A model generated the notes under the pieces. That model worked only from the letters and a program-made list of their open reading frames with translations. It had not been told where the DNA came from and made no database searches. A DNA stretch of 7,474 bases, taken from positions 1 to 7,474 of the forward strand of contig SLGN01000604.1 of the NCBI GenBank assembly GCA_007123695.1. The letters run 5' to 3'. The position numbers and the translations under genes were made by a program. Below, one piece after another: positions 1 through 6,681 of the stretch. The number at the start of each line of letters is the position of its first letter. Positions within the stretch are counted from its first letter, which is position 1. This DNA is from Verrucomicrobiales bacterium (GTDB lineage: Bacteria > Verrucomicrobiota > Verrucomicrobiia > Verrucomicrobiales > DEV007).

Positions 1-2300
1 AGCCCGTAGGCCCGGGAAAGCGCGATCTCGCGCACGAGCCATTTCACCGACCAGCCGTTCTCGACAAAGCGGAGCGCGAGTTGGTCGAGCAATTCGGGAT
101 GCGAGGGAGTCTCTCCGGTGGTTCCGAAATTATCGACCGTGCGGACCAAGCCCTGGCCGAACATCCAGTGCCAGACGCGGTTGACGAAGACGCGCGCGGT
201 GAGCGGGTTTTCCGCCGAGGCGATCCAATCGGCCAGCTCCAGGCGACCGCTCCGGCCCGCCGGGATCGCGGGCGGTTCCGAGTCGGGCGACAAGGTCACC
301 TGGAGAAAGCCCCGCGGCACCGGATCCCCGGTCGGCTGGTGGACGATCCCGCGTGCCAGCACCGGGATGTCGCGGGGATCTTCCGACTCCGTCACGCCGA
401 GGTGCTTCGGCCGCGCCGGACCCGCCGCCTTCAGCTCCGAGATCTCGCGCTTGATCCGCGCCACCTCGGCGACGGCCTCGGCGCGGCGCTGCGCCGCCTT
501 CTCGTCGCGCGGGCCCTTCGGCTGCTCGGCCGCGCGGTCCAGCTCCTCGACCGGCAGGAACTGCACCGCATCGACGGTGACGTATCCGACGGTGCCCTCG
601 TTCGAGATCAGCACGAAGTTGGCCCCGTTGGACTCGAAGGTGAACTGCCCCAACGAGGCGAAGCGCCCCTCGATCGGCGGAGCCCCGCTCATGTCGAATC
701 GAATCGGGAAATCGCCGTCGGCGCTGGAGACCAGGATCGGCACGTCGGCGGCCCGGCCCGAACCCGGCGCCCAGGCGACGCGGACCTCGTAGCGACCGCG
801 TTTCGGCACCCGCGCGACGAAGCTCAGGGTCTTGAGGCCCTTGCCCTCGTTGGCGTCGTGCAGGTAGCCCTCTCCGACGTAGCTCTTGGTGAAGGTTGAA
901 TGCCGCCACTCGCCCACCTTCTCAGCCTCGCTGTCGTCGACGACGATTCCCGGCAGATCGCCCGCCGCCACGATCGCGGGATTTCCCTTGCTGCCACCCG
1001 CCGGATCGGCCGCGACAGCCGCCTCGCGCTCTTTCTCCGCCACCTTCAGCTCCTCATCCAGCTCGGCCAGGCGGGTCTCGTGGGCGACGAGGGCCTGCTC
1101 TTCGGCGGGATCGAGGGGCAGGGGCAGGTCGATCCAGTTCGAGACGTTGGAATGCGAAAGGACCGTGACACCCGCGAGGATTCCCGCCATGGCGTGGTAG
1201 TCGCGCGTCGGGATCGGATCGAACTTGTGGTCGTGGCAGCGGGCGCATCCGAGCGCCTGCCCGAGAAAGGCCTTGCCGATGGTGTCGAGCTGCTCGTCGA
1301 TGGCGTCGAAGTCGAGCTGCCGCTTGTCCTGCTCCTCCAGATTGTGGTTGCCCAGGGCGAGAAAGCCCGTCGCGATGCGGCGCGACTGGCGCTCGTCGAG
1401 GGTGGCGCCCTCGGCCTCCATCAGATCCCCCGCAATCTGCTCGCGCAAGAACTGGTCGTAGGGCAGGTCGCGGTTGAAGGCTCCGATCACGTAGTCGCGG
1501 TAGCGCCATGCCTCGCGCATGATGAGCCCGCGCAGGGTGAAGGATTCGCCGTAGCGGACCACGTCGAGCCAGTGGCGCCCCCAGCGCTCGCCGAATCGGG
1601 GCGAGGCGAGCAGTCGATCGATCTCGCGCGACCACGCGTCCTCCGAGGGGTCGGAGGCGAAGGCGACGATCTCCTCGGGGCTCGGCGGCAGACCCGCGAG
1701 GTCGATGTGCAGTCTCCGCAGACGCGCCTCGGGCGCGGCCAGGGGCGCAGGCGCCACGTCTGCTTCGTCCATCCCCGCGCGGAGAAATCGGTCGATCTCG
1801 CTCCCGGACCAGTCCGCATCCTCCACTTCGGGCACGGTCGCCGCGACGGGCTTGCGGTAGGACCAGAAGCCCCTCCCCTCCTCCACCGGCATCCCGGCGG
1901 CGGCACGCTGCACCGCTCCCTCGCGCGGGTCGGGAGCGCCCATCGCCACCCACCGCTCGATCGCGGCGATCTTTTCCGACTTCAGCTTCGATTTCGGAGG
2001 CATCTGCAGATGGGCATTTTCGTAGCGCATGCTCTCCACCAGCAGGCTCTCCGCAGGATTCCCCGGAACCAGCGCCGGACCCGAATCGCCTCCCTCCCTC
2101 CATCCCGCACGCGAATCGAGCACCAGCCCTCCCTTCTGCTTGCCCTCGGCGGAATGGCATTCGTAGCAATGCTCGACGAGAATGGGCCGGATCTCCTTCT
2201 CGAAGAAAACGAACTCCTCGTTTCCCCGGGCCATCGCCGCCGAGAGGAGCAGGACCGTGGTCCCTGCTGCGGCTTGGAGGGCATGTCGTTTCGAGAACAT
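1..2300 (-). CDS. Planctomycete-type cytochrome c with DUF1549 and DUF1553 domains and an inserted golvesin-like domain (3' end cut by window)
   Basis: One reading frame stays open from an ATG at 2300 to the left edge, 766 codons, with the C-terminus outside the window. Residues 1-24 form a signal peptide (hydrophobic core TTVLLLSAAMA, likely cleavage after A24). Residues ~34-105 are a PSCyt1-type heme domain with C45-x2-C48-H49 and a later M100-P-P, a possible axial ligand. Residues ~165-375 match DUF1549 and end in the family hallmark CARCHDHKFDP with a second CxxCH (C352, C355, H356). A charged, probably coiled-coil stretch (~390-435) leads to a golvesin/Xly-like beta-sandwich at ~452-584, with a VDDS start, a GRYEVRVAW core and a VDAVQFLPV end. 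A second helical linker follows, then the start of DUF1553 from ~630. The protein is probably periplasmic or surface-attached. The exact function of the family is unsettled; a redox role linked to polymer breakdown is often suggested. The start is chosen because it gives a clean signal peptide; the Shine-Dalgarno sequence is poor. Family assignment is sure, role is not. Confidence 0.93.
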   Translation of the reverse strand, partial: MFSKRHALQAAAGTTVLLLSAAMARGNEEFVFFEKEIRPILVEHCYECHSAEGKQKGGLVLDSRAGWREGGDSGPALVPGNPAESLLVESMRYENAHLQMPPKSKLKSEKIAAIERWVAMGAPDPREGAVQRAAAGMPVEEGRGFWSYRKPVAATVPEVEDADWSGSEIDRFLRAGMDEADVAPAPLAAPEARLRRLHIDLAGLPPSPEEIVAFASDPSEDAWSREIDRLLASPRFGERWGRHWLDVVRYGESFTLRGLIMREAWRYRDYVIGAFNRDLPYDQFLREQIAGDLMEAEGATLDERQSRRIATGFLALGNHNLEEQDKRQLDFDAIDEQLDTIGKAFLGQALGCARCHDHKFDPIPTRDYHAMAGILAGVTVLSHSNVSNWIDLPLPLDPAEEQALVAHETRLAELDEELKVAEKEREAAVAADPAGGSKGNPAIVAAGDLPGIVVDDSEAEKVGEWRHSTFTKSYVGEGYLHDANEGKGLKTLSFVARVPKRGRYEVRVAWAPGSGRAADVPILVSSADGDFPIRFDMSGAPPIEGRFASLGQFTFESNGANFVLISNEGTVGYVTVDAVQFLPVEELDRAAEQPKGPRDEKAAQRRAEAVAEVARIKREISELKAAGPARPKHLGVTESEDPRDIPVLARGIVHQPTGDPVPRGFLQVTLSPDSEPPAIPAGRSGRLELADWIASAENPLTARVFVNRVWHWMFGQGLVRTVDNFGTTGETPSHPELLDQLALRFVENGWSVKWLVREIALSRAYG

Positions 2301-2335
2301 CGGGGAGACCACCGCAGAAGCGGCAGGTTCCTTGT

Positions 2336-2365
2336 AGCATAGCCGAATCCACCCGCAGACGACAA
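2336..2365 (-). promoter_or_regulatory. Candidate sigma70-type promoter for the cytochrome gene
   Basis: On the minus strand, TTGTCG (2365-2360) and TATGCT (2341-2336) are separated by 18 bp. Each matches 4 of 6 consensus positions. The -10 box lies about 35 nt upstream of the ATG at 2300, inside the 140 bp gap after the upstream nuclease-family gene, which is where an independent promoter would sit. No other feature was seen in 2301-2440. This is motif inference only. Confidence 0.4.
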
Positions 2366-2440
2366 GTGCCGCAGCGTCACGGGTTCGCGTTCCTCGCCGG
2401 CGTGCCGTGGCCTTCCGGGTCCTCTCGCTCCAGCCCGGGC

Positions 2441-3370
2441 TCAGCGGTTTTCCGGCACGATCCGCACCACCAAGGGACGATGGTCGCTGGCCTCGCGCCA
2501 CCCCTTCCAATGATGGATCCGCGATGCCTTGCGGTCGATCTCCCGCGCCATCCCCTCGCTGTAGAGCACGAAGTCGATCCTCGAGTAGACGTCGGCGAAG
2601 GCCCAGTGGTGCGTCCACCGAAAGCCGAACTCGTCGGCGAGCGTGAGCGAGGCGAGAAATTCCGGACTCCGGTAGGTGCCCTGCACCGTCCGCACCGGAG
2701 GCTCGCTGCGGTAGTCGTTGAAATCGCCCGCCACGATCAGGTTCACGTCGGGGTCCTCCTCGAAAATGCGGTCGATGTGCGCCCGCGCCAGCCTCGCCTC
2801 GCTCAGCCGCATCAGGGCCTGGTCACCTTCGGGCACCTCGCGTTTTGACTTGAGATGGAGCCCCACGTAGCGGAGCCGGTAGTCCGGCCGGATCTCGACC
2901 TCGACGTCGAGGACGCCGCGCTGGAACGCATGGCGCACCCCGTCGAGCGCGTAGACGTAGTCGTCGCGCGAGCGGCGCTGCACGATGGGGAAGCGCGAGA
3001 GGAACGCGACGTTGCGGTCGTTGCCGGACGAGTCGCGGACCAGCTCGGTATGCGGCAGGTCGATCCCCCGCGCTCGGAGCCTTTCCTGCAAGTCGGCGAC
3101 GAAGGAGGGACCGCCGATTTCGGAGACCCCGAGCATGTCGGGCGCGACCTCGACCAGACCCTCCAGCAGCGCCGCGATCTCCTTTTCCGGCTTTGGGGCG
3201 TCGGGGACGACCTTGCCGCCGACACGCCGCTCCATCGCGAGATAGTTCTCGACGTTGTAGACGACCAGAGTGACGGTCTCCGGAGCTTCCGAGGCCAGGA
3301 CGGGAAACGACGAAGCGCCGAAAAAAAGAGCTACCGCAAAACAGCGCCCCAGATGCAGCGGGCGATCCAT
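2441..3370 (-). CDS. Secreted endonuclease/exonuclease/phosphatase-family protein
   Basis: This 309-residue protein begins with a Sec-type signal peptide (hydrophobic ~10-22, likely cleavage after A26 in FPVLA-SEA). The mature part is a single EEP (DNase I-like) domain with its catalytic signatures in order: VYNVENY (N39), VSEI (E84, metal-binding glutamate), NVAFLSRFPI (~120-129), VGLHLKSK (H172), AGDFND (D216, N218), SRIDFVLYS (D266) and SDHRPLV (D296, H297). All expected metal and general acid/base residues appear present, so an active metal-dependent phosphodiesterase is likely. The substrate (extracellular DNA, phospholipid or another phosphoester) cannot be told from sequence. It starts 39 bp after the tatA stop on the same strand, probably in one transcript. 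Its signal peptide has no twin arginine, so Tat export is not indicated despite this neighbour. The ATG at 3370 is preceded by a weak GCGGGG element. Confidence 0.92.
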   Translation of the reverse strand: MDRPLHLGRCFAVALFFGASSFPVLASEAPETVTLVVYNVENYLAMERRVGGKVVPDAPKPEKEIAALLEGLVEVAPDMLGVSEIGGPSFVADLQERLRARGIDLPHTELVRDSSGNDRNVAFLSRFPIVQRRSRDDYVYALDGVRHAFQRGVLDVEVEIRPDYRLRYVGLHLKSKREVPEGDQALMRLSEARLARAHIDRIFEEDPDVNLIVAGDFNDYRSEPPVRTVQGTYRSPEFLASLTLADEFGFRWTHHWAFADVYSRIDFVLYSEGMAREIDRKASRIHHWKGWREASDHRPLVVRIVPENR

Positions 3371-3409
3371 GGCGAACCCCGCAATGACCCTGCCGGGGGC
3401 GAGCGGACT

Positions 3410-3718
3410 TCAGTCCTTGGCGACGTGCTCCGCCTCGCCCGCAGCTTCCTCAGCCTTGGGAGCGCCGCTCTTGGGAACTTCGGCCTTGGGAGCGTCGTCC
3501 TTGTGGACGCGGTCCCACTCGCGCTTGCCTTCCTGCTCGCCCATCTGGATCTCGCGCTCGAACTCGTGCTTGGCCTTCTTGAACTCGCCCATGCCCTTGC
3601 CGATGCCGCGGGCCAGGTCGGGGATCTTCTTCGCCCCGAAAAGAAGCAGCACGATCAGGAAGACGATGATCATCTCCTGAGGACCGATCCCACCAATGCC
3701 TAGAAAAATGTTTTCCAT
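3410..3718 (-). CDS. tatA: Twin-arginine translocase subunit TatA/TatE
   Basis: This 102-residue protein has the standard TatA layout: a short periplasmic N-terminus with IGPQE (~11-15), one transmembrane helix at ~16-27, the FG hinge (F27-G28), then the basic amphipathic helix [21 protein letters not shown] (~29-49) and a charged, disordered tail. TatA oligomers form the conducting or membrane-weakening part of the Tat system that exports folded proteins across the inner membrane. The tail holds two copies of an APKAE unit in a 10-residue period (A76 and A86), also visible as a direct DNA repeat at 3454-3464 and 3484-3494. Gly and Phe at the hinge and the lack of TatB-like features favour TatA/E over TatB. 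No tatC lies in the window. An AGGA element seven bases before the ATG supports the start. It is divergent from the polyprenyl synthase gene and probably heads a transcript that includes the EEP-family gene. Confidence 0.95.
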   Translation of the reverse strand: MENIFLGIGGIGPQEMIIVFLIVLLLFGAKKIPDLARGIGKGMGEFKKAKHEFEREIQMGEQEGKREWDRVHKDDAPKAEVPKSGAPKAEEAAGEAEHVAKD

Positions 3719-3725
3719 GCAGAGA

Positions 3726-3729
3726 TCCT
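3726..3729 (-). promoter_or_regulatory. tatA ribosome binding site
   Basis: AGGA on the minus strand lies 7 nt before the tatA ATG at 3718. It is the only clear Shine-Dalgarno sequence among the complete genes here and fixes the tatA start. Confidence 0.6.
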
Positions 3730-3731
3730 AG

Positions 3732-3768
3732 GTCGGCAGCGGTTTCCTTGCAAAAGGTATTTGCCGAC
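3732..3768 (-). promoter_or_regulatory. Nested inverted repeat in the tatA leader
   Basis: Arms GTCGGCA (3732-3738) and TGCCGAC (3762-3768) are perfect 7-bp inverted repeats. Inside them lies a second small stem, CCTT/AAGG around a GCAA loop (3746-3757). The structure sits directly upstream of the tatA Shine-Dalgarno sequence, so it could be a leader RNA hairpin or a dyad operator. There is no T-run. A role is inference. Confidence 0.4.
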
Positions 3769-3876
3769 ATCTTCGCGTGGCGCGATCGCGCTGCCGCGCG
3801 AAAAACGATTCCTTCCCGCGCGGGTTCCCGACGCCGAAGTTCCCACCGCCCCGGCCCCCGCGTAACCAATCACGGT

Positions 3877-3882
3877 TTGACA
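3877..3882 (+). promoter_or_regulatory. Perfect TTGACA -35-like box upstream of the polyprenyl synthase gene
   Basis: TTGACA lies 38 nt before the ATG at 3921 in the tatA divergent intergenic region. No convincing -10 box is found 16-18 bp downstream (TTCCTT, TCCTTT, CCTTTC), so this is at best half a recognisable promoter. The rest of 3719-3920 holds only the tatA leader dyad and a 12-bp perfect palindrome, GCGCGATCGCGC, at 3780-3791. Confidence 0.3.
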
Positions 3883-3920
3883 AAAACTTCGGTCACCCTT
3901 CCTTTCCCCGCACATCGACC

Positions 3921-4937
3921 ATGAGCGCGCCCACCCCCAACCTCGACCCCGGCCAAGTCGGCGAGCTTTCGCCCTTCGCCTTCCTCCGCCCGGAACTCGA
4001 GCGGGTCGAGTCCCGCATCCGCGAGCAGGCCGCCGCCTTCGACCCGGCCGTCGAGCCCTATGTCGGCTACATCCTCAACACCTCGGGCAAGCGCATCCGC
4101 CCGGCCCTCGCCTTCCTCGCCGGCGGCGCCACCGGCGGCGTCCGCGACGTCCACCACAAGCTCGCCGTCATCCTCGAGCTCATTCACGTGGCGACCCTCG
4201 TCCACGACGACATCATCGACGGAGCCGAGATCCGGCGCCAGGCCCCGACGGCCAATGCAAAGTGGGGCAACGCCCTCAGCGTGCTCCTCGGCGACTGCCT
4301 CTTCTCACACGCCCTCATGCTCTCGACCGAGTTCGAGGAGTCCGAGATCGGGAGGAAGGTCGCCATCGCGGCGCGGGAAGTCTGCACCGGCGAGATCGTC
4401 CAGACCCAGCGCCGCTTCGACATGCAGCTGAGCCACGACGAGTATTTCGACATCATCCGCAAAAAGACCGCCGCTCTCTTCGCCGCCGCCATGGAACTCG
4501 GCGCCCAGCTCAATGGAGAGCCCCGCGAGGCCTACGAAGCCATGCGCGACTTCGGCTTCGCCATCGGCACGGCCTACCAGATCTACGACGACTGCATCGA
4601 CCTCGTCGGCGAGGAAAGCGAGTTCGGCAAGACGCTCCGCACCGACCTCCACAAGGGCAAGCTCACCCTGCCGATCCTCAACCTGCTCTCCGACGCGACA
4701 CCGCGACAGCGCGAGCGGCTCAACCGGCTGCTGCTGCAGCGCGAACCCGTCGATCTGCCCTCGCTCGCGAGCATCGCCGACTACGTCGGCGCCATCGAGT
4801 CCTCCGTCGATACCGGCCTATCCCTCGTCGCCGACGCCAGCCTCCACCTCGTCCATCTCGGCGAGAGCGAGCACAAAGACGCCCTCCTCGGCATCGCCGC
4901 CTACCTCTCCGCCCTCCTCGAAGGCTGCCGCCAGTGA
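3921..4937 (+). CDS. Long-chain polyprenyl diphosphate synthase (IspB-like)
   Basis: This 338-residue all-trans prenyltransferase should condense isopentenyl diphosphate onto an allylic primer to make a polyprenyl diphosphate, probably the menaquinone/ubiquinone side chain. Family landmarks are GKRIRP (K57, R60), the first aspartate-rich motif D96-D97-x2-D100 followed by R105-R106, a KK/T element in the IIRKKTAALF stretch, and the second aspartate-rich motif D223-D224-x2-D227 within YQIYDDCIDLVGEE. The residue five before the first Asp is A91, small rather than aromatic, which in this family goes with long products; chain length is therefore inferred. The frame is open upstream to an ATG at 3777, but I chose 3921 because the extra 48 residues are Pro/Arg-rich, unlike the family, and cross a TTGACA box. 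No Shine-Dalgarno sequence is visible. It is divergent from tatA and separated from glnII by 303 bp. Confidence 0.94.
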   Translation: MSAPTPNLDPGQVGELSPFAFLRPELERVESRIREQAAAFDPAVEPYVGYILNTSGKRIRPALAFLAGGATGGVRDVHHKLAVILELIHVATLVHDDIIDGAEIRRQAPTANAKWGNALSVLLGDCLFSHALMLSTEFEESEIGRKVAIAAREVCTGEIVQTQRRFDMQLSHDEYFDIIRKKTAALFAAAMELGAQLNGEPREAYEAMRDFGFAIGTAYQIYDDCIDLVGEESEFGKTLRTDLHKGKLTLPILNLLSDATPRQRERLNRLLLQREPVDLPSLASIADYVGAIESSVDTGLSLVADASLHLVHLGESEHKDALLGIAAYLSALLEGCRQ

Positions 4938-4991
4938 GCGCCCGGGCGTGGGTCCCATCGGCCCGGTTCGTATCGGACACACCGAGTGGAC

Positions 4992-5063
4992 CCTGTCCTC
5001 CCGACAGGCGCAGGGCGATTCTTCCAATGCTCGGAGCCCGCTACCCGAGGGAAAAACCTCGGG
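4992..5063 (+). terminator. Two hairpins after the polyprenyl synthase gene, possible weak terminator
   Basis: CCTGTC/GACAGG (4992-4997 and 5003-5008, 5-nt loop) is followed by CCCGAGG/CCTCGGG (5044-5050 and 5057-5063) with a GAAAAA loop. Neither has a T-run, so intrinsic termination is doubtful. Apart from these, 4938-5084 shows no gene or RNA that I recognise. Confidence 0.3.
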
Positions 5064-5084
5064 GTCCTTCGCCTGCGGTCCGCT

Positions 5085-5097
5085 CTTGACAGTCAAG
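5085..5097. promoter_or_regulatory. Perfect palindrome upstream of the glnII sigma54 promoter
   Basis: CTTGAC-A-GTCAAG has 6-bp arms around one base. Its centre (5091) lies about 65 bp upstream of the start site expected for the sigma54 promoter. It could bind an activator or repressor dimer. It does not match the classical NtrC half-site TGCACC, and its TTGACA could instead be a -35 box. Function is inference. Confidence 0.35.
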
Positions 5098-5128
5098 CAC
5101 TTCGATTGGTTAAAGGTCCCGTTGACAA

Positions 5129-5145
5129 TTGGCATGTGATTTGCT
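5129..5145 (+). promoter_or_regulatory. Sigma54 (-24/-12) promoter of glnII
   Basis: TTGGCATG-N4-TTGCT fits the RpoN consensus YTGGCACG-N4-TTGCW at every key place. The invariant GG (5131-5132) and GC (5143-5144) are exactly 10 bp apart. Transcription would start near 5156, giving a leader of about 85 nt before the ATG at 5241. Sigma54 control of a nitrogen-assimilation gene is biologically coherent, and glnII of rhizobia is a known example. An overlapping sigma70 reading (TTGACA 5122-5127, TTTGCT 5145-5150, 17-bp spacer) has a poor -10 box. Confidence 0.75.
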
Positions 5146-5166
5146 TTGCTGCTCTATGGTCCACCA

Positions 5167-5202
5167 ACCCGATGTTCGGGTCCGGGGTGCCGGATTCTCC
5201 GG
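5167..5202 (+). promoter_or_regulatory. Two small hairpins in the glnII leader
   Basis: ACCCGA/TCGGGT (5167-5172 and 5176-5181, 3-nt loop) and CCGGA/TCCGG (5190-5194 and 5198-5202, 3-nt loop) sit back to back, about 40-70 nt before the glnII ATG. They would lie in the 5' leader of a transcript from the sigma54 promoter. I do not recognise a known riboswitch. Confidence 0.3.
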
Positions 5203-5240
5203 TTCCGCGAGGACTTCGACGATCATCAAAAACCAATCCT

Positions 5241-6257
5241 ATGGCAAAAATCAAACTCGAATACATCTGGCTCGACGGCTACGAGCCCACCCCGAACCTC
5301 CGCGGAAAGACCAAAGTCGTCGATGGCGATCCCTCGTCCTTCAGCCTCGACGACTGCCCCATGTGGGGATTTGACGGCAGCTCCACCCAACAGGCCGACG
5401 GCAGCAGCTCCGACTGCCTCCTCAAGCCGGTGGCCCTCTATCCCGATCCGACCCGCGAGAACGGTTTCGTCGTCCTCTCCGAAGTCCTTCTCCCGGACGA
5501 GTCGCCCCACCCGTCGAACTTCCGCGCCACCATCCCCGACGATCCCGACCTCTGGGTCGGTCTGGAGCAGGAATACTTCCTCTTCCAGGACGGTCGCCCC
5601 CTCGGCTGGCCCGATTCGGGCTACCCCGATCCCCAGGGCGAATACTACTGCGGCGTCGGCTCCCGCCAAGTCGGCGACCTCGCCCGCACCATCGTAGAGG
5701 AGCATCTCGACGCCTGCCTCGCCGCCGGCATCAACCACGAAGGCATCAACGCCGAAGTGGCCAAGGGCCAGTGGGAATTCCAAGTCTTCGGCAAGGGCGC
5801 CTACGCCGCCGCCGACCAGATCTGGGCAGCCCGCTACTTCCTCATGCGCATTGCCGAGAAGTATGGAGTCGATGTCGTTCTCCACTGCAAGCCCTTCCAA
5901 GGCGATTGGAACGGCTCGGGCATGCACTGCAACTTCTCGACCGGCTACCTGCGCGAAACAGGCGGCAAGGAATACTTCGAGGCCCTCATGGCCGCCTTCG
6001 AGAAGTACCGCGACGAGCACATCGCCGCCTACGGTCCCGACAACCACCTCCGCCTCACCGGTCTCCACGAAACCCAGTCGATCGACAAGTTCAGCTACGG
6101 CATCGCCGACCGCGGCGCCTCGATCCGGGTTCCCCACTCCTTCGTGAACAACGGCTACAAGGGCTATCTGGAGGATCGCCGCCCCAACTCGCAGGCGGAC
6201 CCGTACCAGATCGTCGCCCGCGTCTCCAAGACCATCGCCACGGTTCCCAAGCCCTGA
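5241..6257 (+). CDS. glnII: Glutamine synthetase type II (eukaryote-like GSII)
   Basis: This 338-residue enzyme joins ammonia to glutamate using ATP, the entry step of nitrogen assimilation in the cytoplasm. Its length and motifs are those of GSII rather than the ~470-residue GSI. The beta-grasp N-domain carries WGFDGSSTQQA (42-52). The metal-site ExE is E109-Q-E111 in GLEQEYFLF. The family signature GINAEV...GQWEFQV runs from ~169 to 182 (E172, E179). Then come GDWNGSGMHCNFST (H229), RLTGLHET (R271, E277), RGASIRVP (291-298) and GYLEDRRP near the C-terminus. After GQWEFQV the usual GP is replaced by FGKG (183-186), a local departure from the textbook GSII signature. The ATG at 5241 has no Shine-Dalgarno sequence but begins the expected MAKIKLEYIWLDG N-terminus. 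A sigma54 promoter upstream and a strong terminator downstream make it a single-gene transcript. Confidence 0.96.
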   Translation: MAKIKLEYIWLDGYEPTPNLRGKTKVVDGDPSSFSLDDCPMWGFDGSSTQQADGSSSDCLLKPVALYPDPTRENGFVVLSEVLLPDESPHPSNFRATIPDDPDLWVGLEQEYFLFQDGRPLGWPDSGYPDPQGEYYCGVGSRQVGDLARTIVEEHLDACLAAGINHEGINAEVAKGQWEFQVFGKGAYAAADQIWAARYFLMRIAEKYGVDVVLHCKPFQGDWNGSGMHCNFSTGYLRETGGKEYFEALMAAFEKYRDEHIAAYGPDNHLRLTGLHETQSIDKFSYGIADRGASIRVPHSFVNNGYKGYLEDRRPNSQADPYQIVARVSKTIATVPKP

Positions 6258-6306
6258 TCCGGGCGCTCGGGAGGCTCGCAGGCCTTCCCTACACATCGAT
6301 CTCCGG

Positions 6307-6342
6307 GACGCCGCAGTCGCTCGACTGCGGCGTCTTTTTTTT
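6307..6342 (+). terminator. Strong Rho-independent terminator of glnII
   Basis: GACGCCGCAGTCG (6307-6319) and CGACTGCGGCGTC (6322-6334) are perfectly complementary over 13 bp. They are followed at once by eight T (6335-6342). In RNA the innermost pairs open to make a loop. The stem begins 50 nt after the glnII stop. Confidence 0.95.
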
Positions 6343-6390
6343 GCCGGATTTTGGATCAACGGATCACCGAACCGCGCCTCTGCGTAAGAC

Positions 6391-6657
6391 CGCCGACAAC
6401 AAGGGTCGCGAGTCATCCTACGGGATTCAGCTCCTGGCTCGCCGGAGCCGGGGTGAAGCGATGCATCGTCCACGGCGCCACCGCCGAGATCGGCATGCAC
6501 GCGGTCGAGAAGCCCGTCCAGGTCTGCGACTTCCAACGCCACCATCCTCCACCTCATTGGCCTCGACCGCGAGCGCATCACCTACCACCACTCCGGTCTC
6601 GACTTCAAACTCACCGACGTCGAACACGCCCACGTCGTGAAAGAGCTCCTTTCATGA
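6391..6657 (+). pseudogene. Frameshifted C-terminal remnant of a DUF1501 gene
   Basis: Only the last ~85 codons of a DUF1501 protein (alkaline-phosphatase-like fold, common beside DUF1549/DUF1553 cytochromes in PVC bacteria) survive, split over frames. A first piece (~6391-6424) reads DNKGRESSYG, where the family has GRDHxPYG. Dropping A6425 gives [23 protein letters not shown] and on to VQVCDF (6426-6532). Dropping one C at 6533-6534 gives [20 protein letters not shown] and onward to VVKELLS and a TGA at 6655-6657. Both repairs restore the family sequence without a gap, so two one-base insertions broke the gene. The first several hundred codons are missing. There is no start codon or promoter, and a strong terminator lies just upstream, so it is probably not expressed. 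Confidence 0.85.
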
Positions 6658-6681
6658 AATCCACCACTCGACTACTCCACG

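Noticed and set aside
900..2342. Long plus-strand open frame of 480 codons opposite the cytochrome gene, and a similar one at 81-899
   Set aside because: They are antisense to a frame with signal peptide, two heme motifs and clear family domains; their translations are Arg/Leu/Asp-rich with no recognisable motif, as expected from GC-rich complement shadows.
1054..2352. Minus-strand 432-codon open frame beginning at 2352
   Set aside because: It is out of phase with the frame carrying CYECH and CARCHDHKFDP; its translation shows no family features.
3725..3753. Minus-strand TTGCAA-N17-TAGGAT as a tatA promoter
   Set aside because: The putative -10 box overlaps the AGGA ribosome site and would start transcription at about the ATG; each box is only a 4/6 match.
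3777..3920. Upstream start for the polyprenyl synthase adding 48 residues
   Set aside because: The extension is Pro/Arg-rich, not seen in the family as I know it, and overlaps a TTGACA box and the tatA leader region.
5122..5150. Sigma70 promoter TTGACA-N17-TTTGCT for glnII
   Set aside because: The -10 box matches only 3 of 6 positions, and the same bases make an excellent sigma54 element; kept only as an alternative.
5156..5240. Glutamine riboswitch (glnA RNA) in the glnII leader
   Set aside because: Only two short unrelated hairpins are visible; I could not find the conserved core of that RNA, which is known mainly from cyanobacteria.
6353..6368. Tandem GGATCAAC/GGATCACC as a deletion-junction microhomology
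   Set aside because: An 8-nt imperfect repeat is too short to mean much, and the true left edge of the DUF1501 remnant cannot be placed exactly.
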